The notes under the pieces are model-generated. The model was not told the DNA's origin and searched no databases. It saw only the letters and a list, made by a program, of their open reading frames with translations. The translations under genes and the position numbers were made by a program. From assembly GCA_903813345.2 (NCBI GenBank), contig CAIIXF020000007.1, forward strand, positions 20,383,564 through 20,447,563: 64,000 bases of DNA, in the 5' to 3' direction. The stretch is from Owenia fusiformis. Lineage: Eukaryota > Annelida > Polychaeta > Sabellida > Oweniidae. Below are positions 1-9,866 of this stretch, piece after piece (position 1 is the first letter of the stretch; every line of letters starts with the position of its first letter).

Positions 1-310
1 CGGGTTTCACACAACACGTCATATGATCGAAAATCCCACGATGCCCCATGGAAAGAATGAACATGTTCATTCTCGATGGGACTCCATGGGACCCCGTGGG
101 ATTTTGCCCCATCTTGCCCCATCGAGTCCCACGTGGGACTTCATGGGACCTCATTGGGACCTCGTGGGATTCGAAGGGGCAAAATCCGACGGAGTCCCAT
201 GGAGTCCAACGGACTTCATGGGGCAAAATCCCAAAAGGTCCCACGAGGTCCCACGCAATGTTAAGTCTATGGAGGTCCCAACTTGCCCCATTGGTGTATA
301 CCGGGCTTAA
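1..310. repeat. Degenerate GGGAC/GTCCC-rich repeat
   Basis: This GC-richer patch is built from irregularly spaced TGGGAC, GGGGCAAAAT and GTCCCA words in both orientations, at about 10-11 base spacing. It includes a 20-bp perfect palindrome at 52-71 (AGAATGAACA and its complement). Three overlapping frames are open, but they read through the short repeat and match no family I know, so I treat them as non-coding. The repeat may continue beyond the left edge of the window. Confidence 0.6.
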
Positions 311-668
311 CGAGGTTAAAAGGAAGAATATATTATGTTTTAGATATAATTGTACCATTGGTTTCTATGAGAACTAAAATTTTGAAATGCATTTTTCTCT
401 GAACCATTTTCATGGATTGATGACATCACTTCTCGCTTATTTATGAACCGATTTTCTTAATTTCTTCGGCAAAAAATGTGAGGATGAATGCTGTGCATTG
501 GTATGAATTATCCCTTATTAAAAGATACGTGTAACCTCTAAAAATTAGTTTTAGAGAAATTCACGATTTTCGAACAAAAAGTCCTTCAAAAACCACTTTT
601 TGAAATTAAAATAAGAAGTTTCACAATAGGATTACAATATAAGCCAAAGTTGTTTAAACTGTATATGG
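302..668 (+). repeat. Partial copy of dispersed TTAA-element family (B half)
   Basis: This segment closely matches 41670-42059 in the same orientation and 58852-59215 in the reverse orientation. All share a core that includes ATGAATGCTGTGCATTGGTA and an end rich in AAGCCAAAGTTGTTTAAACT. It is the right half of the element seen complete at 41217-42059. It has no coding potential. Confidence 0.75.
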
Positions 669-771
669 GCACACCCCATTCTCTTATTCGTCATAACACT
701 GGAAGTTTACGACGTTATACCCAGTATTTTCGGCGGGAGATTTGTTTATCCCACAGTTGAGGTCAAATCTG

Positions 772-916
772 TAGAATAACACGTATATATATTTATGATA
801 TTTTGCAAATGCGTGGAAAAAAGCGATATCTGTGGAATACGGAGAATATTTCACAGATATCACTTTTTCCACGGAGTTGCAAAATATCATGAATACTGTA
901 TACACGTGTTATTCTA
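772..916. repeat. Short foldback (hairpin) element
   Basis: The sequence from TAGAATAACACG (772) folds back on CGTGTTATTCTA (ending 916). The imperfect arms are about 70 bp long and the centre is near 846. Internal matches include GATATTTTGCAA against TTGCAAAATATC and GATATCTGTGGAATA against the CACAGATATC side. It looks like a small MITE or an extruding hairpin. Confidence 0.7.
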
Positions 917-1816
917 TTTATAGAACATCCTATACATATCTCATTTATTTCGACGTTTTGACAGAATATGGTCCTTTCCCTTTCGTGGGAACATTGACCA
1001 ACCATGCAGATATACCTCTAGTATCACTACGTCTCAACATTTCGTCTGAACACTATCTAAAACTTCTCAAACCTTCTAGAAAGCACGACAATTTCTTTAA
1101 AAAAAGATAACTTTTCACGAAAACCATCATACTTTCTACAATTGTAGCAATATCATGTTACTTTTCCCCAAAGTCAATCGGGTTACCAACCCCCAAAGCC
1201 TAACCACATCGGAAAAGAAAGTATTCTCAGTCACCATATCATGTTTATGATTTGTACCTTATTTTCCATGGGACATGCAGATAAATATGATTGATACAAC
1301 TCTGTTCAACCAGTCACAGTACAGTCATTCCAATGCATGGGTGTAAAATTGTATTTATCAGTTAAAGGTCCGATATAAACTTTGGCTTATCCAATATTAT
1401 CAAAGTGTGAAATGTGAAACTTAAAGGTGCAACAAGTAGTGCAGAGGGGCCCTTCAACGATCATTTTTTTTTTATAATATATACTCTTTATTTCTTAAAA
1501 TCATAGATACATTTTCATTGTTATTTACGGCGTAATCGCCCTGAAAATGCATTTCTACTGCCGCTTTAAGTGAATTTAAAATACAATATAATATAACATT
1601 TAGTCAAAGTCATTATTAGAGTAAGAAAAATATTTAATTTAGATACTATCTGTTTTTCTACCTGTCTGTACCCCCGTTGGTGCCCTGAATTTGAATTACT
1701 GTTATCGATTATTTAATGAAATTCAAAACTGCCTTAAAGATTTTCGAATTGTTTTCATTTGTCAGATCTTTGTCGCCAAAAAGTAGGAAATTTGTCTTAT
1801 TTTTTAATGTTTTCTA
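917..1816. other. Non-coding interval with a TTAA-family scrap
   Basis: No gene is visible. A short scrap of the TTAA-element family starts at 1362 (TTAA followed by AGGTCCGATATAAAC) and runs to about 1425. The interval from 1440 to 1816 is AT-rich and otherwise featureless. It may include the 3' untranslated tail of the LINE that ends at 1817. Confidence 0.5.
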
Positions 1817-2185
1817 TTAGGTAACATCTAAGTTTAGTTCATGTTTAACCACCGCTAGCGCATTTGTTTCTCTCAGAGGGCAGGACAAGAGTTTATGCTG
1901 TGCTGTCTCTCGAGCTCCACAGTCACAATATGGATCGTTAATGAAAGAGAAATTATGGTCAAAAAGATCGGATTTGAAATATCGATTTACTCTTATCTTA
2001 TTTAATTCAATTTCTTCTTTTCTATCAAGATTCTGTATGTAGGAGGTTGAAATTGTAGGTTCGGTGTTTTTGGTGAGGTGATCGTTTAGTTGTTTTTTAA
2101 AAAGTGAGAAGCTGTTCGTTTCCTTGTGGTCTCTAGGAAGACGGTTCCACAAGGTTATCATTGAGCAAACTGTTCCCGTTAGTAG
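1817..2185 (-). pseudogene. LINE C-terminal end with CCHC-like zinc motif (same LINE as 2917-6760)
   Basis: The minus-strand frame reads a typical end of a jockey/CR1-like non-LTR retrotransposon polyprotein. It has the TLWNRLPRD signature, then a helix-rich stretch, then CDCGARETAQHKLLSCP, which matches the CxC-H-C finger after the reverse transcriptase in these elements. It lies downstream of, and in the same orientation as, the RT block at 2917-4350. The link between them, normally about 200 codons, is replaced by unrelated repeat DNA at 2186-2916. It is a decayed copy with no intact route from RT to this tail. Confidence 0.75.
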
Positions 2186-2916
2186 TTACCATGCTTTAAT
2201 TCATGCTACGTGTGTGTGTGCGGCGCCAGCACCAGACCGGAAGTCGGCCATTTTGAATCCTGTCTGGGCAAATTGATGACATCAAAGCGGAAGTTCAGCC
2301 ATTTGAACTTTGTCTGGGCCATCGCAGGAAACGGAAGTTTAGCCATTTTGAATTTAGTCTGGACAAGTTGATGACATCACAGCGGAAGTTCAGCCATTTT
2401 AGATTTGGCCTGGGCAGGTCGATGACATCGTAGCGGAGGAATTAGCCATTTTAACTTTAGTCTTGTCTGAACAGGACGATGAGTGAACCTTAAGTTTCGA
2501 GTCTAGGTTGAATAACCCTAACATAATATACTTTGACAAGTTGTAAATAGCACCAACCCCTTAATTACAACTTATTGGTCCAGGCGGAATAATCCTAACC
2601 CTAATATACTATGACAAGTTGTAAATAACCCCAATCCTAAACTTATAGTTGTTAGAAAGATCAGCTGATTGTCCGAACTTGCCAACTTTAGAATCAAAAC
2701 AGGAATATGCGCACGCACTGTTTCATTGACACCAATAAAATGTACATAGAACTCTCCGCCACCACCACCACAGCCACCACCACCACTATAAAACCACATC
2801 CAATTGTAACAAGTGATCATTTGACTTCAGACGTTGGTGGAGTCACTTGTATGTTTGACGATTAGGTTTGAACAAAGTGAATTAAAGTGTACATTGTATT
2901 TAAGGGGAGAACTAGG
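2186..2916. repeat. Repeat DNA interrupting the LINE, with ~52-bp tandem units
   Basis: From 2232 to about 2460 there are four to five degenerate copies of a unit about 50-55 bp long. Each carries CGGAAGTTNAGCCATTTTGAA, then CTGGGCAAGTTGATGACATC. After it come two similar stretches with TATACTNTGACAAGTTGTAAATA (about 2527 and 2608) and a CCACCACCACCAC run at 2760-2780. There is no coding content. The block sits where the LINE RT thumb should continue, so it is an insertion or replacement. Confidence 0.65.
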
Positions 2917-4350
2917 CTATAAAGATGAAACTAGTTCCCATAGACACAAGCCAAATTTTTTCCAGGTGTTTAATCTATGCTTAAGTGCCATAAGTGGATT
3001 TGATAATTTTTGAACTTTACCTTCTAGATATTCAATATGGGTTTTGAAAGTTAACTTTTCATCGAGAATTAGACCGAGGTGCTTATGATGTTTAATTTGA
3101 TCTATTGGAGTGTCGTTGAAAACAAACTTAGGATATGTTCTCTAAATTGGTCTATTTGTTTTAAAGATCAACTCGTGACTTTTTTGTGGTGCGAAAGTTA
3201 GTCCCCATTTCTGGGACCACATTTGGATATGAATTAAGTCTTCTTGAAGAACTTGGCTATCTGTTTGGTGATTTATTGGGTCAACCGGACACAAAAGTGA
3301 CGTGTCATCCGCATAGATAAAACATTTAGAGTTTAAGTCGTCTGTTACGTCATTTAGATATAACAAAAAGAAAATCGGTCCCCATATTGAGCCTTGGGGG
3401 ACTCCAGAGTTGATTTGACCGACTTTACTTGACCTAGAAAATTCATCATTGATCTTAATTTTAATTATTCTGTTTGTGAGGTAAGATTGAAAGAGGTCAA
3501 TTAGTGATTTTGGGATACCGTAGGATTTGATTTTCTGAAGAAGGAGTACATGAGGGACTTTGTCGAAGGCTGATTGAATGTCCAAAAATATTGCTCGAAC
3601 ATCGAGACCATTTTCAAAATTTTGAAGAATGTAGTTTGTTATAGCAGTTAGTTGGAGTTGAGTGTTGTGTTCTTTAAGAAATCCAGATTGCATTTCATAA
3701 ATTAGGTTATTTGATGTCAAGTGGGTCATCAGTTTACAATTAACCATTTTTTCAAAAAGTTTAGACATTGTACAAAGTAAAGTTACAGGCCGATAATTTT
3801 TTATTAGAGATTTGTCATCTTTTGTATGGATAGGACAAACAACTCCTTCTTTCCATTTTGAAGGAAAAGTCTTGGAAATGAGAATCGAATTAAAATGTTT
3901 TGATAATGGAATGGCGAGGGAGTCACTTGCTAATTTTAACATTTCATTTGTGATTTGGTCATTTCCGGCTGATTTTCCACGTTTTAATTCCATAATACTT
4001 TCCACAATCATTTGCGGAGAAATTTCAAATTCTTGCATATATAATTGGGTTCTGCTTGGAAAGGGCCTTTCCATCACAGTTATTTCATTGGAATATTTGG
4101 AAACAAAATGTTCGAGAAACAGGTTAGCCTTACCTAGGTTGCTGTGTACTGGGGTATTTTTTTCGAGGTCAAACATTGCGGGGAAGGAATTGCAAAAACG
4201 TTTACCAAGGAGTTGTTTAATAAGCGACCAGTAAGATTTGGATGTAATTTCGGAACTGAGAACGCTTTCCGTAACATTATTATCGTAGTCAAGTTTTTTC
4301 TGTTTCACTAAATCGTTTACAACTAGCATTTGGGTTTTGTAAAGTTGATA
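2917..4350 (-). pseudogene. LINE reverse transcriptase domain (jockey/CR1-like)
   Basis: The main open frame (4329 down to 3142, 395 codons) holds the RT fingers-palm order of a non-LTR retrotransposon. In order these are NYRPVTLL, LDIQSAFDKVPH, SGVPQGSIWGP and the catalytic YADD at residues 339-342. Past an in-frame TAG at 3142 the same frame continues to 2917 with the RT thumb segment HKHLGLILDEKLTFKTHIE, so this stop is a single lesion. Upstream the frame runs to the TTAA at 4351, where an inverted-repeat element separates it from the endonuclease part. The family reverse-transcribes its own RNA at a nicked target, but this copy is inactive because of stops and insertions. Confidence 0.9.
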
Positions 4351-4772
4351 TTAAGGTCAGGGTGCATGATGGGAAATTTTCTTCATTCCTCAATTGAGTC
4401 ACATGTTATTTTTCAAACAAGAACCACTCCTTCCCTTCATTGTCTATATCTTCCAGTTTTGCACAAAGAGTGCACTTATGTGCCTAGAAAAGACTTGTGA
4501 GAAGAATGTTTTGACAAAGTGTATAAAAAACAAGAAAATTCAGTGAAAAAAATCAGAAAATTTTCAGAATTTTTTTTCACTGAATTTTCTCATTTTTTAT
4601 ACATTTTACAAAACAAACCTTCTCACAAGGCTTTTCTAGGCACAAAAGTGCATTCTTTGTGCAAACTTGGAAGATGTAGACAATGTGGGGAAGGAGTTAT
4701 TCATGTTTGAAAAATAACATGTGACTCAATTGAGGAATGCAGAAAATTTCCCAACATGCACCCTGTCCTTAA
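4351..4772. mobile_element. TTAA-flanked inverted-repeat element (MITE) inside the LINE
   Basis: The element is flanked by TTAA at 4351-4354 and 4769-4772. Its arms of about 200 bp begin GGTCAGGGTGCATGATGGGA on the left, and the right arm is nearly its complement. It encodes nothing convincing. TTAA target duplication is typical of piggyBac and Kolobok relatives. The insertion separates the LINE endonuclease (4773-5334) from its RT. The joined reading frame carries a TAA within the target TTAA, so the LINE may already have been dead at insertion. Confidence 0.85.
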
Positions 4773-5334
4773 TCAATTTCGTTTTTTGAAATTTTAAATT
4801 GTGCATATAGTCTTTTTCGAACATTAATTTCATATTTAATTGTGTCATCAAACCAAGGTCTATCCGATTCTCTTTTCCTCCTGGTTTTATTTGGTATATG
4901 TTTCTGAAAAATGCTGAAAAGAATCTCAGTAAACTCGTTGACTTTTTGATCTATGTTAGCATTTCCTTCCGAAATATTCTGAAGGTGGGAGTTACAAATA
5001 GCTTCATTCAAAACAGTGCGATTTACTTTGTCATAATACCACTTAGTTCGCTTAGTTGACTGTTCCCTGGTTAGACCAGTAGTTAATCTCGTTAGAACAC
5101 AACAATGATCTGAGTTACCGATAGGTGTGAGTACTTTAGTCACTTCGACTAGTCCCGGGGAATCACATATTGAAAGATCAATGCATGACATTGAAGTCGG
5201 TCTTATTCTGGTAGGCTCGGTAACAAGCTTAGTAAGTCCAAAATTAGTTATGAGGTTATAAAGTTGAGTACCCCCTGTATTATTAGCTGAATTGTGCTCG
5301 TTCCAGCTAAAGTGTTTGCTATTGTAATCGCCGT
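4773..5334 (-). pseudogene. LINE endonuclease C-terminal half and linker
   Basis: The minus frame encodes the second half of an APE-type endonuclease. Its start, GDYNSKHFSW, matches the GDFN active-site motif. An IDLSICDSP stretch and the catalytic SDHC motif (GNSDHCCVL) follow, then the basic linker RRKRESDRPWFDD typical of the EN-RT junction. Its N-terminal half lies at 6104-6760 on the other side of a second inverted-repeat element. The open frame formally extends to 5464, but residues upstream of GDYN come from that insertion and are not LINE. Confidence 0.88.
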
Positions 5335-6103
5335 TTAAGGTGCTATGGAAGTTAACAGGAAATGACAAAACAGGAAGTGACAATTTTTTTTGCATTTTTA
5401 AACATTTTTTGAACAAAGATAACAGAGTTCTGTTTTGACCTCCAGTCAATTCAACTAGTTCCAAATACCATTTACAGGTCCAGGATCACAATGTTCATGG
5501 CCAGAATGACCCTAAACATGAAGAAATATCCTTTTCAGCCCTCTGAAAATGTGACTGAAAAATAGCTAAAAGACGGAGGTAGGAAAGGTCACATGCAACT
5601 GAACAGAATCTTTCGAATTTTTCAGAAAATGTGCCCAATATATTACTCTAAGTGATACAATCTTTGAAAATTTGATATCATTCATAGAAAAAGAAAACAA
5701 ATGAAAAAACTGATTTGAAAAGCGATCTATTTTCCTTTTTATGACTGCCATTTTTGTTTCAGACAATTTTCTAAAGTTTCAAAGATTGTATCAGTTAGAG
5801 CATTATATTGGGCACATTTTCTGGAAAATTCAAAAGATTCTGTTCAGTGACCTTCCCTGCCTTCCTACTTTAGCCTTTTTTCAGTCACACTTTCAATCGG
5901 CTAAAAAGGTTATTTCATCATGTTTAGGGTCATTCTGACCATGCACATTGTGATCCTTGTCATGTAGATGATATGTGGAAATAGTTAAATTGACTGGAGG
6001 TCAAACCAGAACTCTGTTATCTTTGCTCAAAAAATGTCTAAAAATGCAATTTTTTTGTCACTTCCTGTTTCGTCATTTCCTGTTAACTTCCATAGCACCT
6101 TAA
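5335..6103. mobile_element. TTAA-flanked long-arm foldback element inside the LINE endonuclease
   Basis: A 769-bp element has TTAA at both borders (5335-5338 and 6100-6103) and arms of about 370 bp that start GGTGCTATGGAAGTTAACAG. The outer 45 bp of the two arms differ at about one base. Removing it with one TTAA copy puts the flanking LINE halves back in one frame across the endonuclease motif. That shows both the exact borders and the insertion order. No transposase is present. It probably belongs to a TTAA-targeting superfamily such as piggyBac or Kolobok. Confidence 0.93.
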
Positions 6104-6760
6104 AAGAACAGCTGTAGGTTGTTTTCTTTGCACCGTTTCGATGTCCCTCGATAAAGAGGTGAAAAATTGGTTATTTTCATCAACACTCATATTAGGCGAT
6201 TTATATGTCAGCGCGTAGAAAATAGTTTGATGATTCACACATAGTTCAAACCATATCGTTGCACAGTTGTGTTTTTTAGTGCCAAGATCCGGGCATTTTT
6301 TAAAGAAAATATTGTTTTTTATGTAGACCATCAATCCCCTCCCCTCACTAATGTATATTGGCGGGTGATAGTCAAAAATATCGTAATCCTTTTTGAAAGT
6401 TTCATTTGCAATTTGTCCAACCTCACATATACCAGCTACATGGACTTCGTTTAAGCGCATCTCATCTATTAAACATTCGAATCTTGTTGATTCGTCTGCC
6501 GTAATACTATTTATGTTTGACAGTAGAAATGTGATATTTTCGTGTCCAACCGGACCTGGGTTCGGTTGGATATCTCCGTGCATTAACATGAGATATTTCA
6601 AATTTGGTACATATATCCACATCCCAAAACCAGGGCAAGCTAGTGTGAAAAATATGAAGCATAATAAGGGCCATGGAAATGTGATACAAAAACGCGGGTT
6701 AAAATGTTTGATATGTTTCAACAGGAACCTTGTGAAACATAAGAGTGGCAAGACGATCAT
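6104..6760 (-). pseudogene. LINE polyprotein N terminus: hydrophobic leader, 2A-like motif, endonuclease N half
   Basis: The frame starts at ATG 6760. Residues 1-60 are hydrophobic with two membrane-like runs (PLLCFTRFLL and PLLCFIFFTLA), followed directly by GDIQPNPGP at residues 62-70. The next block, ITFLLSNINSIT to GICEV, is the start of an APE endonuclease, and the frame runs to the TTAA at 6100-6103. In related LINEs a 2A-like peptide at this place lets the ribosome release the leader and restart on the enzyme part. The canonical motif is D-x-E-x-N-P-G-P; here Q replaces E, so activity is uncertain. ATG 6760 is chosen because it precedes the leader in frame, but an upstream start cannot be excluded. 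Confidence 0.85.
6551..6574 (-). other. 2A-like ribosome-skipping motif
   Basis: Codons for DIQPNPGP lie between the hydrophobic leader and the endonuclease of the LINE. The invariant NPGP is intact. In known 2A peptides the bond between the last G and P is skipped. Confidence 0.75.
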
Positions 6761-7692
6761 CGAGAAATTGAATATAACAACCGCAAGAAGTAAAATTATA
6801 ATACTCGTAAACCCCTTATAAAACGTAGCAGCAAAAACAGCAATAACAATTAGAAAAACGAAGTAAATGTGAGCTGTAAAGTAACATGCATGGTGACCGA
6901 TTTCTCACTACACGGTTCTTGTTCTTGGGAAGCCGAAAATTATTAAATAGCCCCACCCTCATACGAAAGGTTGCTACATCAATGCCCTTTAACCGATACA
7001 TGTCGCAGCGGTGGCATAAACATTAGAATACAACGCGTTAAGATCTGAAAAAAGTACTGAAAGACAGACATTTGCATCATTTGGGAGACAGATTGGCAAT
7101 TTTAACAGAAAAGTACTTAAAACTAGAAAAATAATAAAAAACCAGGCTAATTCTGGTTTAGTGTGTATCGTACTCATCAAATGCGATAGACGATTTCGCT
7201 GCTTATTGCAACGGTTTTTTAGAAAATAAAAATTGGATACATTAGGTCTGTAAATACACATATACAAGGCCAATTTACCTGATCAGAATAAAACATGAAA
7301 AAGTTAACAGTGATAATCAGCAAGAGTAAAGAAACTAGATCAGAATATTATTTAACACAAGGCCTCTAGTAATTGTGTAACATATCGCCATCCCAAAGAT
7401 ATTTTCAAACAGTCCCTCTGTATTTTATGTAGGGATAGAGAGGCCTTGCTAAAGCTAGGTTCTGAAATGTAAACCAAATCCAAAGATGTAAAAATAGTAA
7501 GTATTTTTTACATGATTTAAAAACAACAATAAAGAAGTACAAGAGAGAAAAATTATGATCAACTTACGAGACTTCTGACAATGGTACATTGAGAAATGTG
7601 CATTTTGAAGCCACATTAGTGAATTATCCAACAATCTAATTTAGCCAACATCACACGGTATTTACAAACATGATGTTCTACATACATGTACA
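6761..7692. other. Possible LINE 5' region and unassigned DNA
   Basis: The area immediately right of 6760 should hold the LINE 5' untranslated region. I see no conserved frame and no second LINE ORF in it. From about 7300 to 7692 the DNA is AT-rich and featureless. Confidence 0.4.
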
Positions 7693-9682
7693 TATACAAG
7701 GGTTGTTCAAAAAGTTTTGCACAAATATGTCTTATTGTGAGAATAATGGACCAATCTTGTTCATAGTTGGTACGTATGTGCCCATATCTTATTTCCTTAC
7801 ACTGACAAAGTTTCATGTATATACGCCTACTACTTAAAATTTTACGGTTGCTATAGTAACCACAGTGATGACCCTATGGTACATATCATTTTGTAAAAGA
7901 TAACTTGTAACACATAAAGATCAATGTTACTAAGCATGCTTAATTAACTTTCATAAACTGTCAATTTAAATGTAAACAATTTTTAGTATTGTCCTCAATG
8001 GAAAATGTGAATCTTATCTCAATATTTCCCAGCTTGTTTTCTTTGGTTATGTCAAAGAATGACCATAAACATACTCTTCAAACATCTTGAACAAATCACC
8101 TGATTTTTTGACGTTATCAAAGTTCTCATGGATTCAGGAAATATTGGAGAATATGGCTCGGAATAATAAAGTTGGAGCAGAAAACATTGATAGAATACAT
8201 GATAAAGAATGGGAAACAGTATTACACAAGTTACATTAATTCATGATTAAGACATATTGCATATGATGACTCCAATAGGGTCTGCTAAGTACTCCAAGAT
8301 GAAATAAGAGAAGGGAAATGTATTGAGAGTAGCTGTACTTATGAGAGGGCTTGATATCCTATAGGTAGGATGGTTCAGATATTTGCTTATGGACTGGACG
8401 TAATGCTACAAGTATAATGCATTACTGGAAAGGAAGACTATATGTTAAGTACTGTATATTTAGATTAAATATAAATTAGCTATAATGAGAACATAAATTT
8501 CCGGGAAAAAATTGACTTTCTTGGAATTATTATTGATAAAAACCTGAAATTTAAAGAGCACATAAAATCTGTTGAAACGAAGATTTCTCGCGTCATTGGT
8601 TCTCTTTATCACATTAAACATCTACTTCAATTAGACAGTTTCAAAACAATTTACTACTCATTGATACACTCTCAATTAAATTATTGCAACATAATCTGGG
8701 GTAACACATTTAAATCATTTTATGATCGTCTACATAAACTGCAGAAACAATTCTTAAGGCTAGCTTTAAATAAGGATAGACTTTCTCACTCCACTCCCCT
8801 ATTTAAAGATCTTAAAATATTAAATATTTTTGATGTCAACAGATATTGTACTGGTCAGTTCATGTACAAAATCTTTAATAAACACCCCAGTCTTCCAAAA
8901 AATCTGTTTCAAGACTTGTTTGATATCAACATTAATATTCATCATCATAACACAAGACAATTGCATTATTTTCATATCCCTAAATGCTCTAAACTTTCCC
9001 TTCGCTATCTAGGTCCTAATCTTTGGAATGCTCTACCACATGATATTAAAAAATGCTCCACTCTAAATATTTTCAAATCTTCATATAAAAAACTACTCAT
9101 CTATCGATAATGTATAATACCAATCAGATCATACTGTATTGTGATTTTATACTGGTACCTGATTTTTTGTAACATTTTTATATTGTACATCCTTAGATAA
9201 ATTGTTAATACCATTTTATATACCTACATGTAACATAATATAAGTGTTTTCTTTTATATGTAGTCTAGATGTCATTTTTATAATTTCTGTTAAACCGCAA
9301 CATATACCCACTAGGGTGTCTAGCGGCTTGTTTTTATAGTGTATATTATATAAGAATTATGAAATAAATAGAATTGAATTGAAAAATTGAATTGAATATA
9401 ACCTGATTAACAGCTGCAAGAACAAAAATTGACAGAGTCATTTCAGTCTATAAAGGCATTCACAAAATCAATTCAATCTAATGACGTCATATGTACCATG
9501 GGGCCATTGGTTCAAATTTTTAAGTCAACGTATCTTAGGAAGTATGTTGCTTATGGTCCTGAAATTTCATATAAGCTTGTAAGAAGGGTAATACTATATC
9601 TGTATGAAATTTCATCTAAAAATGATAAAATCTCTTCCCTTGAGAAGCTGTCGTGCAAGACTTTATGAACGACCCTTGTATA
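7693..9682. mobile_element. Mariner-like inverted-repeat element carrying a LINE fragment
   Basis: Borders are TA-TACAAGGGTTGTTCAAAAAG (7693) and CTTTATGAACGACCCTTGTA-TA (ending 9682). They are inverted repeats over about 28 bp, with weaker similarity continuing inward for about 200 bp (CCTATGGTACATAT near 7873, its inverse near 9495). TA target sites and this end sequence are typical of Tc1/mariner relatives. No transposase is recognisable. The middle is occupied by a LINE tail (8487-9405), which probably jumped in later. Confidence 0.7.
8487..9405 (+). pseudogene. 5'-truncated LINE tail with 3' UTR
   Basis: The plus frame from about 8497 reads FLGIIIDKNLKFKEHIKS, the RT thumb, then SLIHSQLNYCNIIWGN, then the closing LGPNLWNALPHDIKKC before a stop at 9108-9110. 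These are the final roughly 200 codons of a CR1/L2-like non-LTR retrotransposon. A 3' UTR follows and ends in tandem TTGAATTGAA repeats near 9370-9405, a common tail for this group. It starts abruptly inside the RT, as expected from incomplete reverse transcription. The frame is open throughout, so the copy is fairly young. Confidence 0.85.
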
Positions 9683-9866
9683 ACTACATTCAATACATTT
9701 CAATTATTTCAGTTGAAATCACACTCACATAATGTTTACGCTTGACAAGAGATTTTTACTTGAGATAAGTAAGCACTTTGAAGCTAATCCTGATTTGCTG
9801 AAAGTATAATTATGAAAAAGACATTCAAGTATTAGTAACAGTCCAAAGGTAAAGCAGTGGGTTTTT

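Noticed and set aside
2505-2640. Telomere-like AACCCTAA words
   Set aside because: Only isolated copies occur, with no tandem run.
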